From Nocardioides salarius (GTDB taxonomy: Bacteria > Actinomycetota > Actinomycetes > Propionibacteriales > Nocardioidaceae): 64,000 nt of DNA. The notes beneath the pieces were generated by a model. It made no database searches. It saw nothing but the letters and a program-made list of their open reading frames with translations, and was not told the origin of the DNA. Within the stretch, counting starts at the first letter, position 1; every line of letters starts with the position of its first letter. Below, piece by piece: positions 1-7,649 of this stretch. Both the position numbers and the translations under genes were made by a program. The stretch is taken from positions 930,001-994,000 of the forward strand of contig NZ_JAFBBZ010000001.1 of assembly GCF_016907435.1 (NCBI RefSeq), read 5' to 3'.

Positions 1-932
1 GGGGTACGCACCCAGTGGACGACGTCCTGGACCGCCTCGGCGACCACCACGGTCTCGCGCCCGCCGTCACCGAGCAGCCGGGCGGTGCTGAGGAGGTCCT
101 CCACGATCGCCAGCAGCTGCTCGCCGGCGCCGACGATGATGCCTGCGTCCTTGTGGACCTGGGTGACGAAATCAGCCAGCCGCTCCACGTCCTCGACACC
201 GGCGAGGTCCTCGGCTTCGCTCTGCAGCACCTCCGCGAAGCCAAGGATCGCGCTGAGAGGGGTGCGCAGCTCGTGGCCGGTGGCGGCGAAGAACTGCTGC
301 TGCACAGCGCTGACCTGGTCGCCGCGCACGATCGCATCGGCGAGGGACCGCCGAGCCGCCTCCGCCGACATCCGCGAGGTGAGGGCGGCGCTGAGCAGGC
401 GCACGTCGGCCACGAGCACCTCGGACCAGGGGCCGGTCTCCTCGCTGCCGACCGAGAGGCTGCCGAACATGCTGGCGCCGCTCAGCAGGGCGTGGGTCAT
501 GCAGGAGTGGATGGAGCAACGGGCCAGCTCGCGGGCGTCCTGCGCCGCCTCCGGCGGCAGCAGGTCGACGTCGGCCAGCACTGCGACGTGCCGCCTGGAC
601 TGCTCGGAGATCCACGGCATGGTCAGCGCGTCCTGTGGTCCGGCGTCAGGCCCGGGCAAGACCGTGCAGGCCGAGCCGGGTCGCCGCCACTGCCGCAGCC
701 AGGCCCGAGCCCCCAGGTGCACCCACGAGCTCTCGTCGGCGGGGCTGAAGGTCGTCAGGGCGACCGCGACCGCACCGACGCGCGGATCGGTGAGGGCGTG
801 CTCGGCCAGACGCTCGAGTGCCTCGTCGACCTCGACCTCCGCGCGCAGCACGTCCTGAGCCAACCGGACGGCGGCGGCGCTGGGGCGTGCCGACGCGGGG
901 ACCACCTGCAGGCCCGCCCTCATCACGCTCAT
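1..932 (-). CDS. GAF domain sensor histidine kinase, 3' end cut by window
   Basis: Reading the minus strand from ATG at 932 gives an open frame that runs off the left edge (310 codons visible). Residues about 30-190 look like a GAF-type sensory domain, with an 'LSVGSEE' strand near 159-165. It is followed by a clear HisKA dimerisation/phosphoacceptor segment with the H-box GHELRTPLSAILGF, so the phosphorylated histidine is about residue 220. The ATPase domain would lie beyond the window. No transmembrane segment is seen, so it is probably a soluble cytoplasmic kinase. An AGGGGGGAGGG stretch directly precedes ATG 932. A second in-frame ATG lies three codons later. The gene begins 17 bp after the P450 stop codon and is probably co-transcribed with it. 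The signal it senses is unknown. Confidence 0.85.
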   Translation of the reverse strand, partial: MSVMRAGLQVVPASARPSAAAVRLAQDVLRAEVEVDEALERLAEHALTDPRVGAVAVALTTFSPADESSWVHLGARAWLRQWRRPGSACTVLPGPDAGPQDALTMPWISEQSRRHVAVLADVDLLPPEAAQDARELARCSIHSCMTHALLSGASMFGSLSVGSEETGPWSEVLVADVRLLSAALTSRMSAEAARRSLADAIVRGDQVSAVQQQFFAATGHELRTPLSAILGFAEVLQSEAEDLAGVEDVERLADFVTQVHKDAGIIVGAGEQLLAIVEDLLSTARLLGDGGRETVVVAEAVQDVVHWVRT

Positions 933-949
933 CCCTCCCCCCTCCACGC

Positions 950-2062
950 TCACGAGATCTCGACCAGCGCGGGTCGAGGAAAGATACCGCGGGACTGGTC
1001 CACGTACGCAGGCGATACCAGGTCGAGGCGGTGAGCAGCCGCCCACGACGTCAGCTCCGTGAGCTGCGCCAGGCCCACCGTGCGCCCCGGACAGGCGTGC
1101 GGGCCGGCCCCGAAGGGCAGCCACGCGCCGGGGCGGGCGGTCGCGTCGTCCCATCGTCCCGGGTCGAGGACCACGCGCTCGGCACCGCGGTCGCACTCCC
1201 CCGCCGGAACGAGATCGGCAAGCCGGCCCAGCAGCAAGGGGCTGACCAGGACGACGCCGCCCTCGGGCAGCCGGACGCCGGCTAGGGTCGTCTCGCGGCG
1301 GGTCACCCGCGCGGTGACCCACGTCGGCGGGGCGACCCGCAAGACCTCCCAGACCACCTGGACCGGTGCCAGGCCGCCGGTGTGCAGGCGGTCCTGAACC
1401 TCGGGGCGCTCGGCCAGCCCGACGAGCAACCAGGCCCCTGCGGCCACCGGCACCTGGGTGCCGGCGGCCAGCACCGTGGCGGTGCCCGGCGGCTCGGCTG
1501 CGCCCAGCTGGTCCAGGAGGGTCTCGAGCCGGTGGCGCGCGCCGTCCTCGCTGCGGCGTGCGCGCGACCAGGCAGGCAGCGGCCGAGGGCTCGCGATGAC
1601 CGGACCCAGGGCGTCGACCCAGTCGAGCACCGCGTCGGCGACCCGGTCGCGATCGGCTGCTGCGAGGGCCGGGAGCGTGGCCGCTGTCGTCGAGCGCGCC
1701 ACCGGCCTGCGGAGCAGGGCCATGGCGTCGTGCTGGGCACCGGCGGTGCGCGCGAGCTCCAGGTCGAGCTCGGTGCGCAGCACGACGGCGGCCCCGGCCG
1801 CTCGTTCGTGGGACAGCGGCGCGACGACCCCGTGCGGCGAGCGGCCGCGCATCTCCGCGCGCCGCACCGCGCGCCGACTCACGTCGACAGGGAAGTCGTA
1901 GGTGGCGGGGTCGGTGAGGACGGTCCGGGCCTGGTCCAGAGTGGTGGCTACCCAAGGGCCGTGGCGGCCCAGGGCGCGGGGCCGGTCGTTCCCCGCCGCA
2001 CGCAGCACGGCACCGAGACGACCTGGGGTGTCCTCGGTGCCGTGCTCGAGCGCAGACGTCAT
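950..2062 (-). CDS. Cytochrome P450, candidate peptide-modifying enzyme
   Basis: The 370-residue protein has the P450 heme loop PFGAGPHACPGR, with the axial cysteine at about residue 324. It also has an EVLR (ExxR) K-helix motif followed by the usual PxxWVTARV segment. It is short for a bacterial P450 (usually about 400 residues), and its I-helix region (AAGTQVPVAAGAW) lacks the canonical acid-threonine pair, so it may be a specialised oxidase. It starts 28 bp after the stop of the 24-codon ORF at 2091-2165 on the same strand, and the kinase gene follows 17 bp after its own stop. This tiny-peptide plus P450 layout matches P450-dependent RiPP loci, in which the P450 crosslinks aromatic side chains. 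Family membership is secure; the peptide substrate is an inference from context. Confidence 0.9.
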   Translation of the reverse strand: MTSALEHGTEDTPGRLGAVLRAAGNDRPRALGRHGPWVATTLDQARTVLTDPATYDFPVDVSRRAVRRAEMRGRSPHGVVAPLSHERAAGAAVVLRTELDLELARTAGAQHDAMALLRRPVARSTTAATLPALAAADRDRVADAVLDWVDALGPVIASPRPLPAWSRARRSEDGARHRLETLLDQLGAAEPPGTATVLAAGTQVPVAAGAWLLVGLAERPEVQDRLHTGGLAPVQVVWEVLRVAPPTWVTARVTRRETTLAGVRLPEGGVVLVSPLLLGRLADLVPAGECDRGAERVVLDPGRWDDATARPGAWLPFGAGPHACPGRTVGLAQLTELTSWAAAHRLDLVSPAYVDQSRGIFPRPALVEIS

Positions 2063-2090
2063 CCGCCCGCGACTCTGGTGGTGGGCGCGC

Positions 2091-2165
2091 TCAGCGGCCC
2101 GGACGCCAGCCGTACATGGCGGCGACCTGGCGCGCGACGCGCCGCTTCTGGATGAGCTTCAACAT
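2091..2165 (-). CDS. 24-aa candidate RiPP precursor peptide
   Basis: A 24-codon ORF on the minus strand starts with ATG at 2165 and ends with TGA at 2093-2091. A strong Shine-Dalgarno sequence (GGGAGGAA, 6-7 nt before ATG) makes translation likely. The N-terminal half is basic and helix-prone (MLKLIQKRRVARQVA) and the C-terminus is AMYGWRPGR, with Tyr and Trp separated by one residue. Known P450-modified RiPP precursors (biarylitides, cittilins, atropopeptides) are likewise very short, with aromatic residues in the tail and a P450 gene immediately downstream. No peptidase or transporter is adjacent. It could instead be a short leader ORF for the P450 gene, but the RBS and peptide composition favour a real product. 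Confidence 0.6.
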   Translation of the reverse strand: MLKLIQKRRVARQVAAMYGWRPGR

Positions 2166-2321
2166 GGATGTTCCTCCCTTGGTGGTGCGGTGACATGACA
2201 GTCCCGAGAACCACCGCACGGTCCCTCCCCGGCGGCTGCGGTCAGCATAGTGAGCGCGCAGCCTCGGCGACCATCAAAATCATTTACTCGCACCCACGAC
2301 CACCCTTCAGTCCTTACCGCC

Positions 2322-2741
2322 TCAGCGGGGCTGGGCGAGCTCCTCGAGCAGGTCGAGCAGCTGCTGCTTGCGGAAGGGCTTGGGCAGCACGGCGTCGACC
2401 CCGAGCTCGTGCAGGGTCGGACGCTTGTCGCCGGCCCACGCGCTGACGACCACGACCCGCAGGTCGGGAGCCACGTCGGGGTGCGCCCGCAGCCAGCGCA
2501 CCACCTCCTCGCCGCTCATCCGGGGCATGGAGAGGTCGAGGAACATCACGTCGTACGGCGCGGCCGCGAGCACCTCGACGGCGTGCTGGCCGTCCTCGGC
2601 CTCGTCGGCGCTGTGCCCCAACCGGGTCAGCATCCGCACCATGATGTCTCGGATGTCCTCCTGGTCGTCGACGACCAGGAAGCGCCACCCGGCCCCGTCG
2701 GGGGAGGTGGCGCCAGTCCCCGAGCCCTGCGACGCATCCAC
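2322..2741 (-). CDS. Single-domain response regulator (CheY-like receiver)
   Basis: This 139-residue protein is one receiver domain without an output domain. Visible key residues are the acidic pair D25/D26 (VVDD), the phosphoacceptor D69 in MFLDLSMP, the S100 switch residue and the conserved K121 in LPKPF. The N-terminal 18 residues are a loose Ser/Gly tail. It may take phosphate from a histidine kinase such as the truncated one at 1-932, but the two genes are not adjacent and no partner is proven. Start ATG is at 2741; the alternative frame at 2314-2688 is a shadow. Confidence 0.9.
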   Translation of the reverse strand: MDASQGSGTGATSPDGAGWRFLVVDDQEDIRDIMVRMLTRLGHSADEAEDGQHAVEVLAAAPYDVMFLDLSMPRMSGEEVVRWLRAHPDVAPDLRVVVVSAWAGDKRPTLHELGVDAVLPKPFRKQQLLDLLEELAQPR

Positions 2742-2779
2742 GTCAGGAGCCTAGCGATCTTTACGCGCGCCGCAGGGGT

Positions 2780-4393
2780 TCACGCCGAAGCCGCCCGGGT
2801 CGCTCCCCCGGCCCCCGCCTCGACGTCGTCCTCGAGGCGACCGGCCACCCGGTGCGCGACCAGCAGGACGGCTGCGCCCGCCACGATGGTCACGGCGAAG
2901 CCGGCGAGCACCGACCCGACCAGCGCGACCGTGACGTAGCCGAGCGTGGCGGCGACCACCGAGATGACGACGTACGGCAGCTGCGTGGTGACGTGGGTGA
3001 TCACGTTGCAGCCGGCACCGGTCGAGCTGAGGATCGTGGTGTCGGAGATCGGGGAGGCGTGGTCGCCCGCCACCGCACCGGCCAGCACCGCGCCGAGCGC
3101 GGGCAGCAGCAGCTCGGGGGCGTCGAGGGCGTTGACGATGCCGCCGGCGATGGGCAGCAGGAGGCCGAACGACCCCCAGGAGGTGCCGGTGGCGAAGGCC
3201 ATCGCGCCCGCGAGCAGGAAGACGGTCGGGATCAGCCAGGACGCCGAGATCGAGGAGTCCTCGACGAGGCCGCCGAGGAAGTCGCCGGTGCCGAGCGCGG
3301 CGATGAGGGACCCGAGCATCCAGGCCAGCAGCAGGATGCTGACGGCCGGCCACATCGACCGCAGGCCCTCGAGCCAGCCACGACCGAAGGTGCTCCGCCC
3401 GAACTTGGGGTTCGAGGAGGTGTCGCGGGCGTAGTAGTAGATCGAGGCCAGCAGGCCCAGCGCGCCACCGACGAGCAGCGAGAGGGTCACGTCGGTCTCG
3501 GCGAGCACGTCGATGGGCGACCACGAGCCCGACCCGCGACGACCGGTCACCACGATCCCGCCCAGCACTCCCAGGACGAGCAGGCCGAAGGGGACGACCA
3601 GGGCCCGCTTGGCGCCGGGTCGGTGCACGGGCAGGTCCTGCGAGAGCTGGCCCGGGATGTCGTCGTCGCTGTCGTAGGTCTCCCCCTCGACGAGCGCGCG
3701 CCGCTCCTCCCCGCGCATCGGGCCGATGTCGACGCCGAGCAGGGCGACGAGCGCGACCATCAGCAGCGCGGCGTAGGCGTAGTAGTTGGCACCGGCGGCG
3801 CGCAGGAACGCGCTCACGTCGCTCATGGCGAGCGACGACTCGTCCACGATCGGCCCGATGACCCCGAGGATGTAGGCGCCCCAGCTGGAGAACGGCACGA
3901 GCACCGCGACGGGCGCCGAGGTCGAGTCCACGAGGTAGGTCAGCTTGGCGCGCGAGACGCGGAAGCGGTCGGTGACCGGCCGGGTCACCTGGCCGACGGT
4001 GAGGGCGTTGAAGTAGTCGTCGATGAAGATCGCCATGCCCAGCAGGGCGGGCAGCACCACCGCGCCGCGGCGCGTCCTGATGCGTTCCTGCGCCCAGTCG
4101 GCGAAGGCCTTGGTGCCGCCGGACATCAGGATGAACGCGGTGATGACCCCGAGGGTGAGGGTGAAGACGAGGATGTAGACGTAGGTGGTGTTGAGGCCTC
4201 CGTCGACCCAGAAGATCTCCGCGAACGCGCTCGCGACCAGCTCGACGGTGCCCCACGGGGACCCGTCGGCCACCAGGAACGCGGCGCTGATCACCCCCAG
4301 CCCCAGGGACAGCAGCACCTTGCGGGTGGCCACCACCAGACCGATCGCCAGCAGCGGCGGGAGCAGTGTCAGGAACTCGTACGACTCGACCAC
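2780..4393 (-). CDS. nhaC: NhaC-family Na+/H+ antiporter
   Basis: A 537-residue polytopic membrane protein with about 11-12 hydrophobic segments. The sequence shows the NhaC/IT-superfamily signature regions: an FIDDYFNALTVGQVTRPVTD segment near residue 130, a TSAPVAVLVPFSSWGAY re-entrant-like segment, and a later GTSWGSFGLLLP and DHASPISDTTILSSTGAGCN region. The second half repeats the fold of the first. It is expected to exchange protons for sodium or another small solute at the cytoplasmic membrane; the exact substrate cannot be read. The C-terminal tail is short and Ala/Gly rich. It is a stand-alone gene. Confidence 0.88.
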   Translation of the reverse strand: MVESYEFLTLLPPLLAIGLVVATRKVLLSLGLGVISAAFLVADGSPWGTVELVASAFAEIFWVDGGLNTTYVYILVFTLTLGVITAFILMSGGTKAFADWAQERIRTRRGAVVLPALLGMAIFIDDYFNALTVGQVTRPVTDRFRVSRAKLTYLVDSTSAPVAVLVPFSSWGAYILGVIGPIVDESSLAMSDVSAFLRAAGANYYAYAALLMVALVALLGVDIGPMRGEERRALVEGETYDSDDDIPGQLSQDLPVHRPGAKRALVVPFGLLVLGVLGGIVVTGRRGSGSWSPIDVLAETDVTLSLLVGGALGLLASIYYYARDTSSNPKFGRSTFGRGWLEGLRSMWPAVSILLLAWMLGSLIAALGTGDFLGGLVEDSSISASWLIPTVFLLAGAMAFATGTSWGSFGLLLPIAGGIVNALDAPELLLPALGAVLAGAVAGDHASPISDTTILSSTGAGCNVITHVTTQLPYVVISVVAATLGYVTVALVGSVLAGFAVTIVAGAAVLLVAHRVAGRLEDDVEAGAGGATRAASA

Positions 4394-4532
4394 GGGGCTC
4401 TCCTCCTGGCGGGGAGCACCACGCTACCCCCGCGGAGGACCGCCCGCGCCCACCCTGGCGCACCGGCGCGAGCACCGCGGACCCGTCCCGGCCCGGTCGC
4501 CGCTAGGCTTGCGCGGGGCCCAGCGGCCCCTC

Positions 4533-4606
4533 GCCTCCGTAGCTCAGCTGGATAGAGCAGCGGCCTTCTAATCCGCCGGTCGCAGGTTCGAGTCCTGCCG
4601 GGGGCG
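4533..4606 (+). tRNA. tRNA-Arg(TCT)
   Basis: A complete cloverleaf can be folded: acceptor GCCTCCG (4533-4539) pairs with CGGGGGC (4599-4605), D-arm GCTC/GAGC, T-arm GCAGG-TTCGAGT-CCTGC, discriminator G at 4606. The anticodon loop CTTCTAA puts anticodon TCT at 4567-4569 (Arg, AGA/AGG). CCA is not encoded. The 3' half of this gene (from 4560) is the left attachment site of the integrated element, which restores the intact tRNA. Confidence 0.95.
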
Positions 4607-4607
4607 C
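4560..4607 (+). repeat. attL, 48-bp direct repeat in tRNA-Arg 3' half
   Basis: Identical over 48 bases to 29236-29283. It starts at the anticodon stem of tRNA-Arg(TCT) and runs one base past the discriminator. The match stops abruptly on both sides (4559 A versus 29235 G; 4608 C versus 29284 T). Confidence 0.95.
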
Positions 4608-4618
4608 CGGGACCAAAA

Positions 4619-4652
4619 TAGCCTCTGACCTGCACAGACAGGCCAGAGGCTA
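4619..4652. terminator. Bidirectional terminator between tRNA-Arg and integrase
   Basis: Perfect 9-bp arms TAGCCTCTG (4619-4627) and CAGAGGCTA (4644-4652), preceded by AAAA and followed by CTTT. It can stop tRNA readthrough on the plus strand and integrase transcription on the minus strand. Confidence 0.75.
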
Positions 4653-4723
4653 CTTTGGCTCAGGGAGCATTGATCGTCGTTGTGTGTCCGTTGGCGTCCG
4701 TAACGGGTCATTAGGCAGTCCTC

Positions 4724-6052
4724 TTAGGACTGCTGGCCGTACACGCGCCAGGCTTCCTCGTAGACACGGTCGAGGATCTCGGCGACGGTCAGGCCCTCCG
4801 CGCGACAGGCCCGGAGGATCGGGTCCTCTGCACCCCACTCCTCGACTTCGGTGTAGAGGCGGAGGGTCATTTCGGGCGTGGTGTGGCCGAGCCATGCCTG
4901 AACTTCGGGGACCCCGGCCCCCGCCGCTAGGAGTAGTGAGGCGCCGGTGGCTCGGGCGTCGTGCGGGGTGGGTGGCTTGCGTCGTCCTTCGTGACGGTCG
5001 TTGGGGTCGCCGACGAGCCCCGCGGCGTTGCACTGTTCGCGCCACCAGGTGTTGAGGTCGTCGCCGCGCATCCACGACCTGGATGCCGGAGACCGAAACA
5101 GCGGCTCGCCTTGCACGCCGGTGTGGGCCGCATCTTCTCCCAGGTCGATCATGAGGCCTCGCGGGATCGCAACCCTGCGGCGAGATCCCCGCGTTTTGGT
5201 CGGCCCGAGGGTGGGAGCGCCACCGTTGTCGGAGATTGAGTGGCGGATGGCGAGCATGGCGCCGGGCTGGTGGATGAGGTCACCGGGGCTGATCGCGCGG
5301 ATCTCGCCTTGGCGGCAGCCGCTCCACAGCAATGTCTCCATGAGCGTGCGGGACTCGATGGGCGTGGTCTCAGCGAGGCGGATCATCTCGCGCAGGGTGA
5401 GGAAGTACCTCTTCGGCCGGGTGTCGGCCACGGACCCGCGGGGTACGAGGACGGCGCCGTCGACTGGGTTGGTGGGGATGTAGCCGCGTGCGACCGCCCA
5501 TGCCATGCACTGGGAGAGGTGACGACCCCATTTCTGCACCGATGCTGGCTTCATGCCGGTGCGGCGGCAGGCGCGTGCCCATTCTTCGACGGCTTCGATG
5601 GTGATCTCGCCAATTGGGCGGTCGCCGAGGATGATGCGGCCGGGGACCGGGGTCACCCATTCGGAGCGTGTCCGCTGAGGGCTGCGGGGGCCGGGGTCTG
5701 GGACCTGCCGCCAGATACCGGCTTCACCTGTGATGGCTCCTCTGTAGAAGAAACGTCGGTCCCGAGACTCGTCGAGCCCACCGCGTAGGTCTTCGATGCT
5801 GCGCAGGTAGACGGTCTTGAGGGGGGTGAGGCGGAGCGCTGCGCGAGCCTGGTCGCCGTCGAGACGTTGCGCTTGCCAACGGATGAGCGCTTGACGTGCT
5901 TCCTCTTCGGATTCCCAAGGGCCACCGCGGAGCCGGTGGCGGCTGCCGTCGCTTTCGGTAACGCGGACGCCCCAGCGGGTGGAGCCGGGGCGGATGGGGG
6001 CGACGGACCCGGTGCGCTCGCGCTGGCGGGCTGCGACTCTCCTCGTGGGCAT
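4724..6052 (-). CDS. int: Tyrosine site-specific integrase
   Basis: A 442-residue tyrosine recombinase that integrates and excises the element at tRNA-Arg. All catalytic residues are visible in the C-terminal domain: R247 (SGCRQGEI), the beta-hairpin K286 (TKTRGSRRRV), H364 and R367 (PHDAR), H390 (WLGHTTPEM) and the nucleophile Y400 (LRLYTEV). Residues about 1-70 resemble an arm-binding region and about 140-200 the SAM-like core-binding domain. The gene reads toward attL, only about 120 bp from the repeat, and the excisionase-like gene lies upstream on the same strand. Start ATG 6052 is preceded by other out-of-frame ATGs at 6056-6061, and no strong RBS is seen. The enzyme looks intact. Confidence 0.95.
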   Translation of the reverse strand: MPTRRVAARQRERTGSVAPIRPGSTRWGVRVTESDGSRHRLRGGPWESEEEARQALIRWQAQRLDGDQARAALRLTPLKTVYLRSIEDLRGGLDESRDRRFFYRGAITGEAGIWRQVPDPGPRSPQRTRSEWVTPVPGRIILGDRPIGEITIEAVEEWARACRRTGMKPASVQKWGRHLSQCMAWAVARGYIPTNPVDGAVLVPRGSVADTRPKRYFLTLREMIRLAETTPIESRTLMETLLWSGCRQGEIRAISPGDLIHQPGAMLAIRHSISDNGGAPTLGPTKTRGSRRRVAIPRGLMIDLGEDAAHTGVQGEPLFRSPASRSWMRGDDLNTWWREQCNAAGLVGDPNDRHEGRRKPPTPHDARATGASLLLAAGAGVPEVQAWLGHTTPEMTLRLYTEVEEWGAEDPILRACRAEGLTVAEILDRVYEEAWRVYGQQS

Positions 6053-6186
6053 GCATTCATGATGTCAAGGACCGCCGACACCGGCGGACTGTTCGGACAC
6101 GCGCTCGACGTGGAGAGGCCCGACATCACTCCCCCCGAAGACGCGCCGCCTGCGCTGGATGCCGGGCCTCAGTCTGTCCGAGCCGC

Positions 6187-6453
6187 TCAGGCGGCTGTTC
6201 GTCGTCGCGGGCCGCGGGGGACGCCGCGGTCGCTTCGGGGCTGCCTGGGGACCTGCCCGCCGGGAGCCCACCGCTGGATGGTCTCCCGCATCCAGTACGG
6301 GGTCGCGCCCATTCGGCCGTCGGGTGCGGGCAGGGCACCTGCGTGTGCGCGTGTGTGCAGGGCGCCGACGGTGATGCCGGTGAAGGCAGAGAGGTCGGCG
6401 TAAGTCATGACGTCGGGGAGGTCGGCGACGGGGGTGCGTGCGGTGGCGGTCAT
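6187..6453 (-). CDS. Excisionase-like helix-turn-helix protein
   Basis: An 88-residue protein. Residues 13-60 (MTYADLSAFTGITVGALHTR ... YWMRETIQRW) match the MerR/AlpA/Xis-type winged HTH used by excisionases and small phage regulators: a short helix-turn-helix that recognises DNA, then a W-containing helix. It is followed by a basic, low-complexity tail. It lies upstream of the integrase on the same strand with 134 bp between them, as expected for a recombination directionality factor. It could also repress the divergent rightward promoter. Confidence 0.75.
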   Translation of the reverse strand: MTATARTPVADLPDVMTYADLSAFTGITVGALHTRAHAGALPAPDGRMGATPYWMRETIQRWAPGGQVPRQPRSDRGVPRGPRRRTAA

Positions 6454-6521
6454 GGCCTCTTCCTAACGGATCCTGCTGCGTTGTTCGCAGGTTAGTCGGG
6501 ACCGCCGACAACCCACTCCTA

Positions 6522-6555
6522 TATGTATACGAATTGACAAGCAATTGCATACATA
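6522..6555. promoter_or_regulatory. Inverted repeat in AT-rich divergent control region
   Basis: Arms TATGTATACGAATTG and CAATTGCATACATA around ACAAG. The outer seven bases and inner AATTG pair perfectly, with a small mismatch between. It sits in the only markedly AT-rich stretch of the element (about 6500-6660), between the leftward xis/int genes and the rightward early genes. It is therefore a good candidate for a repressor operator or a recombination-protein site. Confidence 0.55.
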
Positions 6556-6764
6556 GCGTCAAGCAAGAAAAGGCAACGTACCACGGAGAAAGATTTGTCA
6601 AACTCCTTGTTTTCCCTCAGAACGCCTTAGAATAATGCATGTAGCACCGAAAACCGGCCATGAATTGACGCGATGTATGCGAAAAGAGTTCGGCGGAACC
6701 GGCGCTCAAATCGCAACACCAACCAGCCGATACACCCAAACACCCCACCGAAAGGCACAACCCA

Positions 6765-6932
6765 ATGACCAGCCAGATTGCCGCCCCCTGGTACACCGTC
6801 GAATGCCCACGCTGCGAAGACGGCGACCTCGGTGGCACCGACACCTGGACAGAAGCCCGCGAGCGTGCTCACCGCCACGAGGACCGTTCCGGCCACACGG
6901 TCCGCATCTACGAGAACGGCATTGCAGCGTGA
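6765..6932 (+). CDS. Small Zn-ribbon-like protein (55 aa)
   Basis: ATG at 6765 with an AAAGG ribosome binding site. The protein begins MTSQIAAPWYTVECPRCEDG and contains one CPRC pair, then a charged helix EARERAHRHEDRSGHTV and an IYENG end. His residues could complete a metal site with the CxxC. It is the first gene after the AT-rich control region and overlaps the next ORF (GTG at 6929). Small single-ribbon proteins of this kind are common in actinophage early regions. Function is not known. Confidence 0.65.
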   Translation: MTSQIAAPWYTVECPRCEDGDLGGTDTWTEARERAHRHEDRSGHTVRIYENGIAA

Positions 6933-7251
6933 CCATCACCGCCATCTACTCCACCTCGCAGGCCGCCGCTCCCGACGTGCGCGACCTTGCCAGTGACGAC
7001 CCCTCACCGCTCACATCCGCGACCTGTCCGCCCGGCTGGCTGAAGCGCTCGGCGAGCACGTCTCGCGAACTGCCCGCGTCCCTGCAGTCGCGATTGAGGT
7101 CCTCATCGAGCAGCACGTACTCGACATCAGCGACAGCATCGGCTCACGCGCCCTCATGGTGCGCCGCGACGGCGGAGCGCGCCTCCTCGCCCGCCTCGCC
7201 ACCTCCGCACAACACGCAGCCGACGACCTCACCGACAGGACCCAACAATGA
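6929..7251 (+). pseudogene. Frameshifted small gene (about 106 codons)
   Basis: GTG at 6929 overlaps the previous stop and encodes VTITAIYSTSQAAAPDVRD. Good coding character then moves to the -1 frame after a GACCCCT run near 7000: IRDLSARLAEALGEHV ... ARLLARLATSAQHAADDL, ending at TGA 7249-7251. That second frame has a stop just upstream and no usable start, so the two halves look like one gene missing a single base. The end overlaps the next ATG (ATGA). It may be a true mutation, a sequencing error in the C run or, less likely, programmed frameshifting. The second half is helical; no family is recognised. Confidence 0.5.
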
Positions 7252-7388
7252 GCAAGACACGCAACCGCGACGATGAAGACGTCTATGTGGAGCGGACCCG
7301 TGACGGCCGGTACTGGGTCGTCGATATGACCGACGGCACCGTCGACGAGCACGGTGTCCTCCATTACATGCGGACACTCATCGAATAA
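7248..7388 (+). CDS. Small hypothetical protein (46 aa)
   Basis: ATG at 7248 overlaps the upstream stop (ATGA). The product is acidic and beta-strand-like: DVYVERTRDGRYWVVDMTDG followed by TVDEHGVLHYMRTLIE. No family is recognised. It is the last gene of the short early operon and is followed directly by a strong terminator hairpin, which supports its being a genuine end-of-operon gene. Confidence 0.6.
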   Translation: MSKTRNRDDEDVYVERTRDGRYWVVDMTDGTVDEHGVLHYMRTLIE

Positions 7389-7407
7389 GTCCCCCAGAGA
7401 ATGGCAG

Positions 7408-7434
7408 CGGCCCCCGGTAATCAGCCGGGGGCCG
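7408..7434 (+). terminator. Rho-independent-type hairpin after early operon
   Basis: Perfect 10-bp stem CGGCCCCCGG (7408-7417) and CCGGGGGCCG (7425-7434) around a 7-nt loop, placed 20 bp after the stop of the 46-aa gene. No long T tract, as usual in high-GC actinobacteria. Confidence 0.75.
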
Positions 7435-7649
7435 TTCGCGTCGGGGAGGGAAACGAGGACCTCGACCCGATGCGCTGCTTCTTCTTTCTATCGGACCAAG
7501 GCGCGACTCGCTGCACCTTTCGTTAGAACTTTTTCGAAGCATCTGGCATCGCGCTGTACAGGCACGACCTCAGCGAGCCGATAAGCCTCACTAGCAACAT
7601 CCCAGTCCGCCTAATCAACGGACTTCGCCGACGAAACGAGAACCCCCCC

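Noticed and set aside
15..1034. Long plus-strand open frames at the left edge
   Set aside because: They are shadows of the real minus-strand histidine kinase (clear HisKA H-box); composition is typical of antisense high-GC frames.
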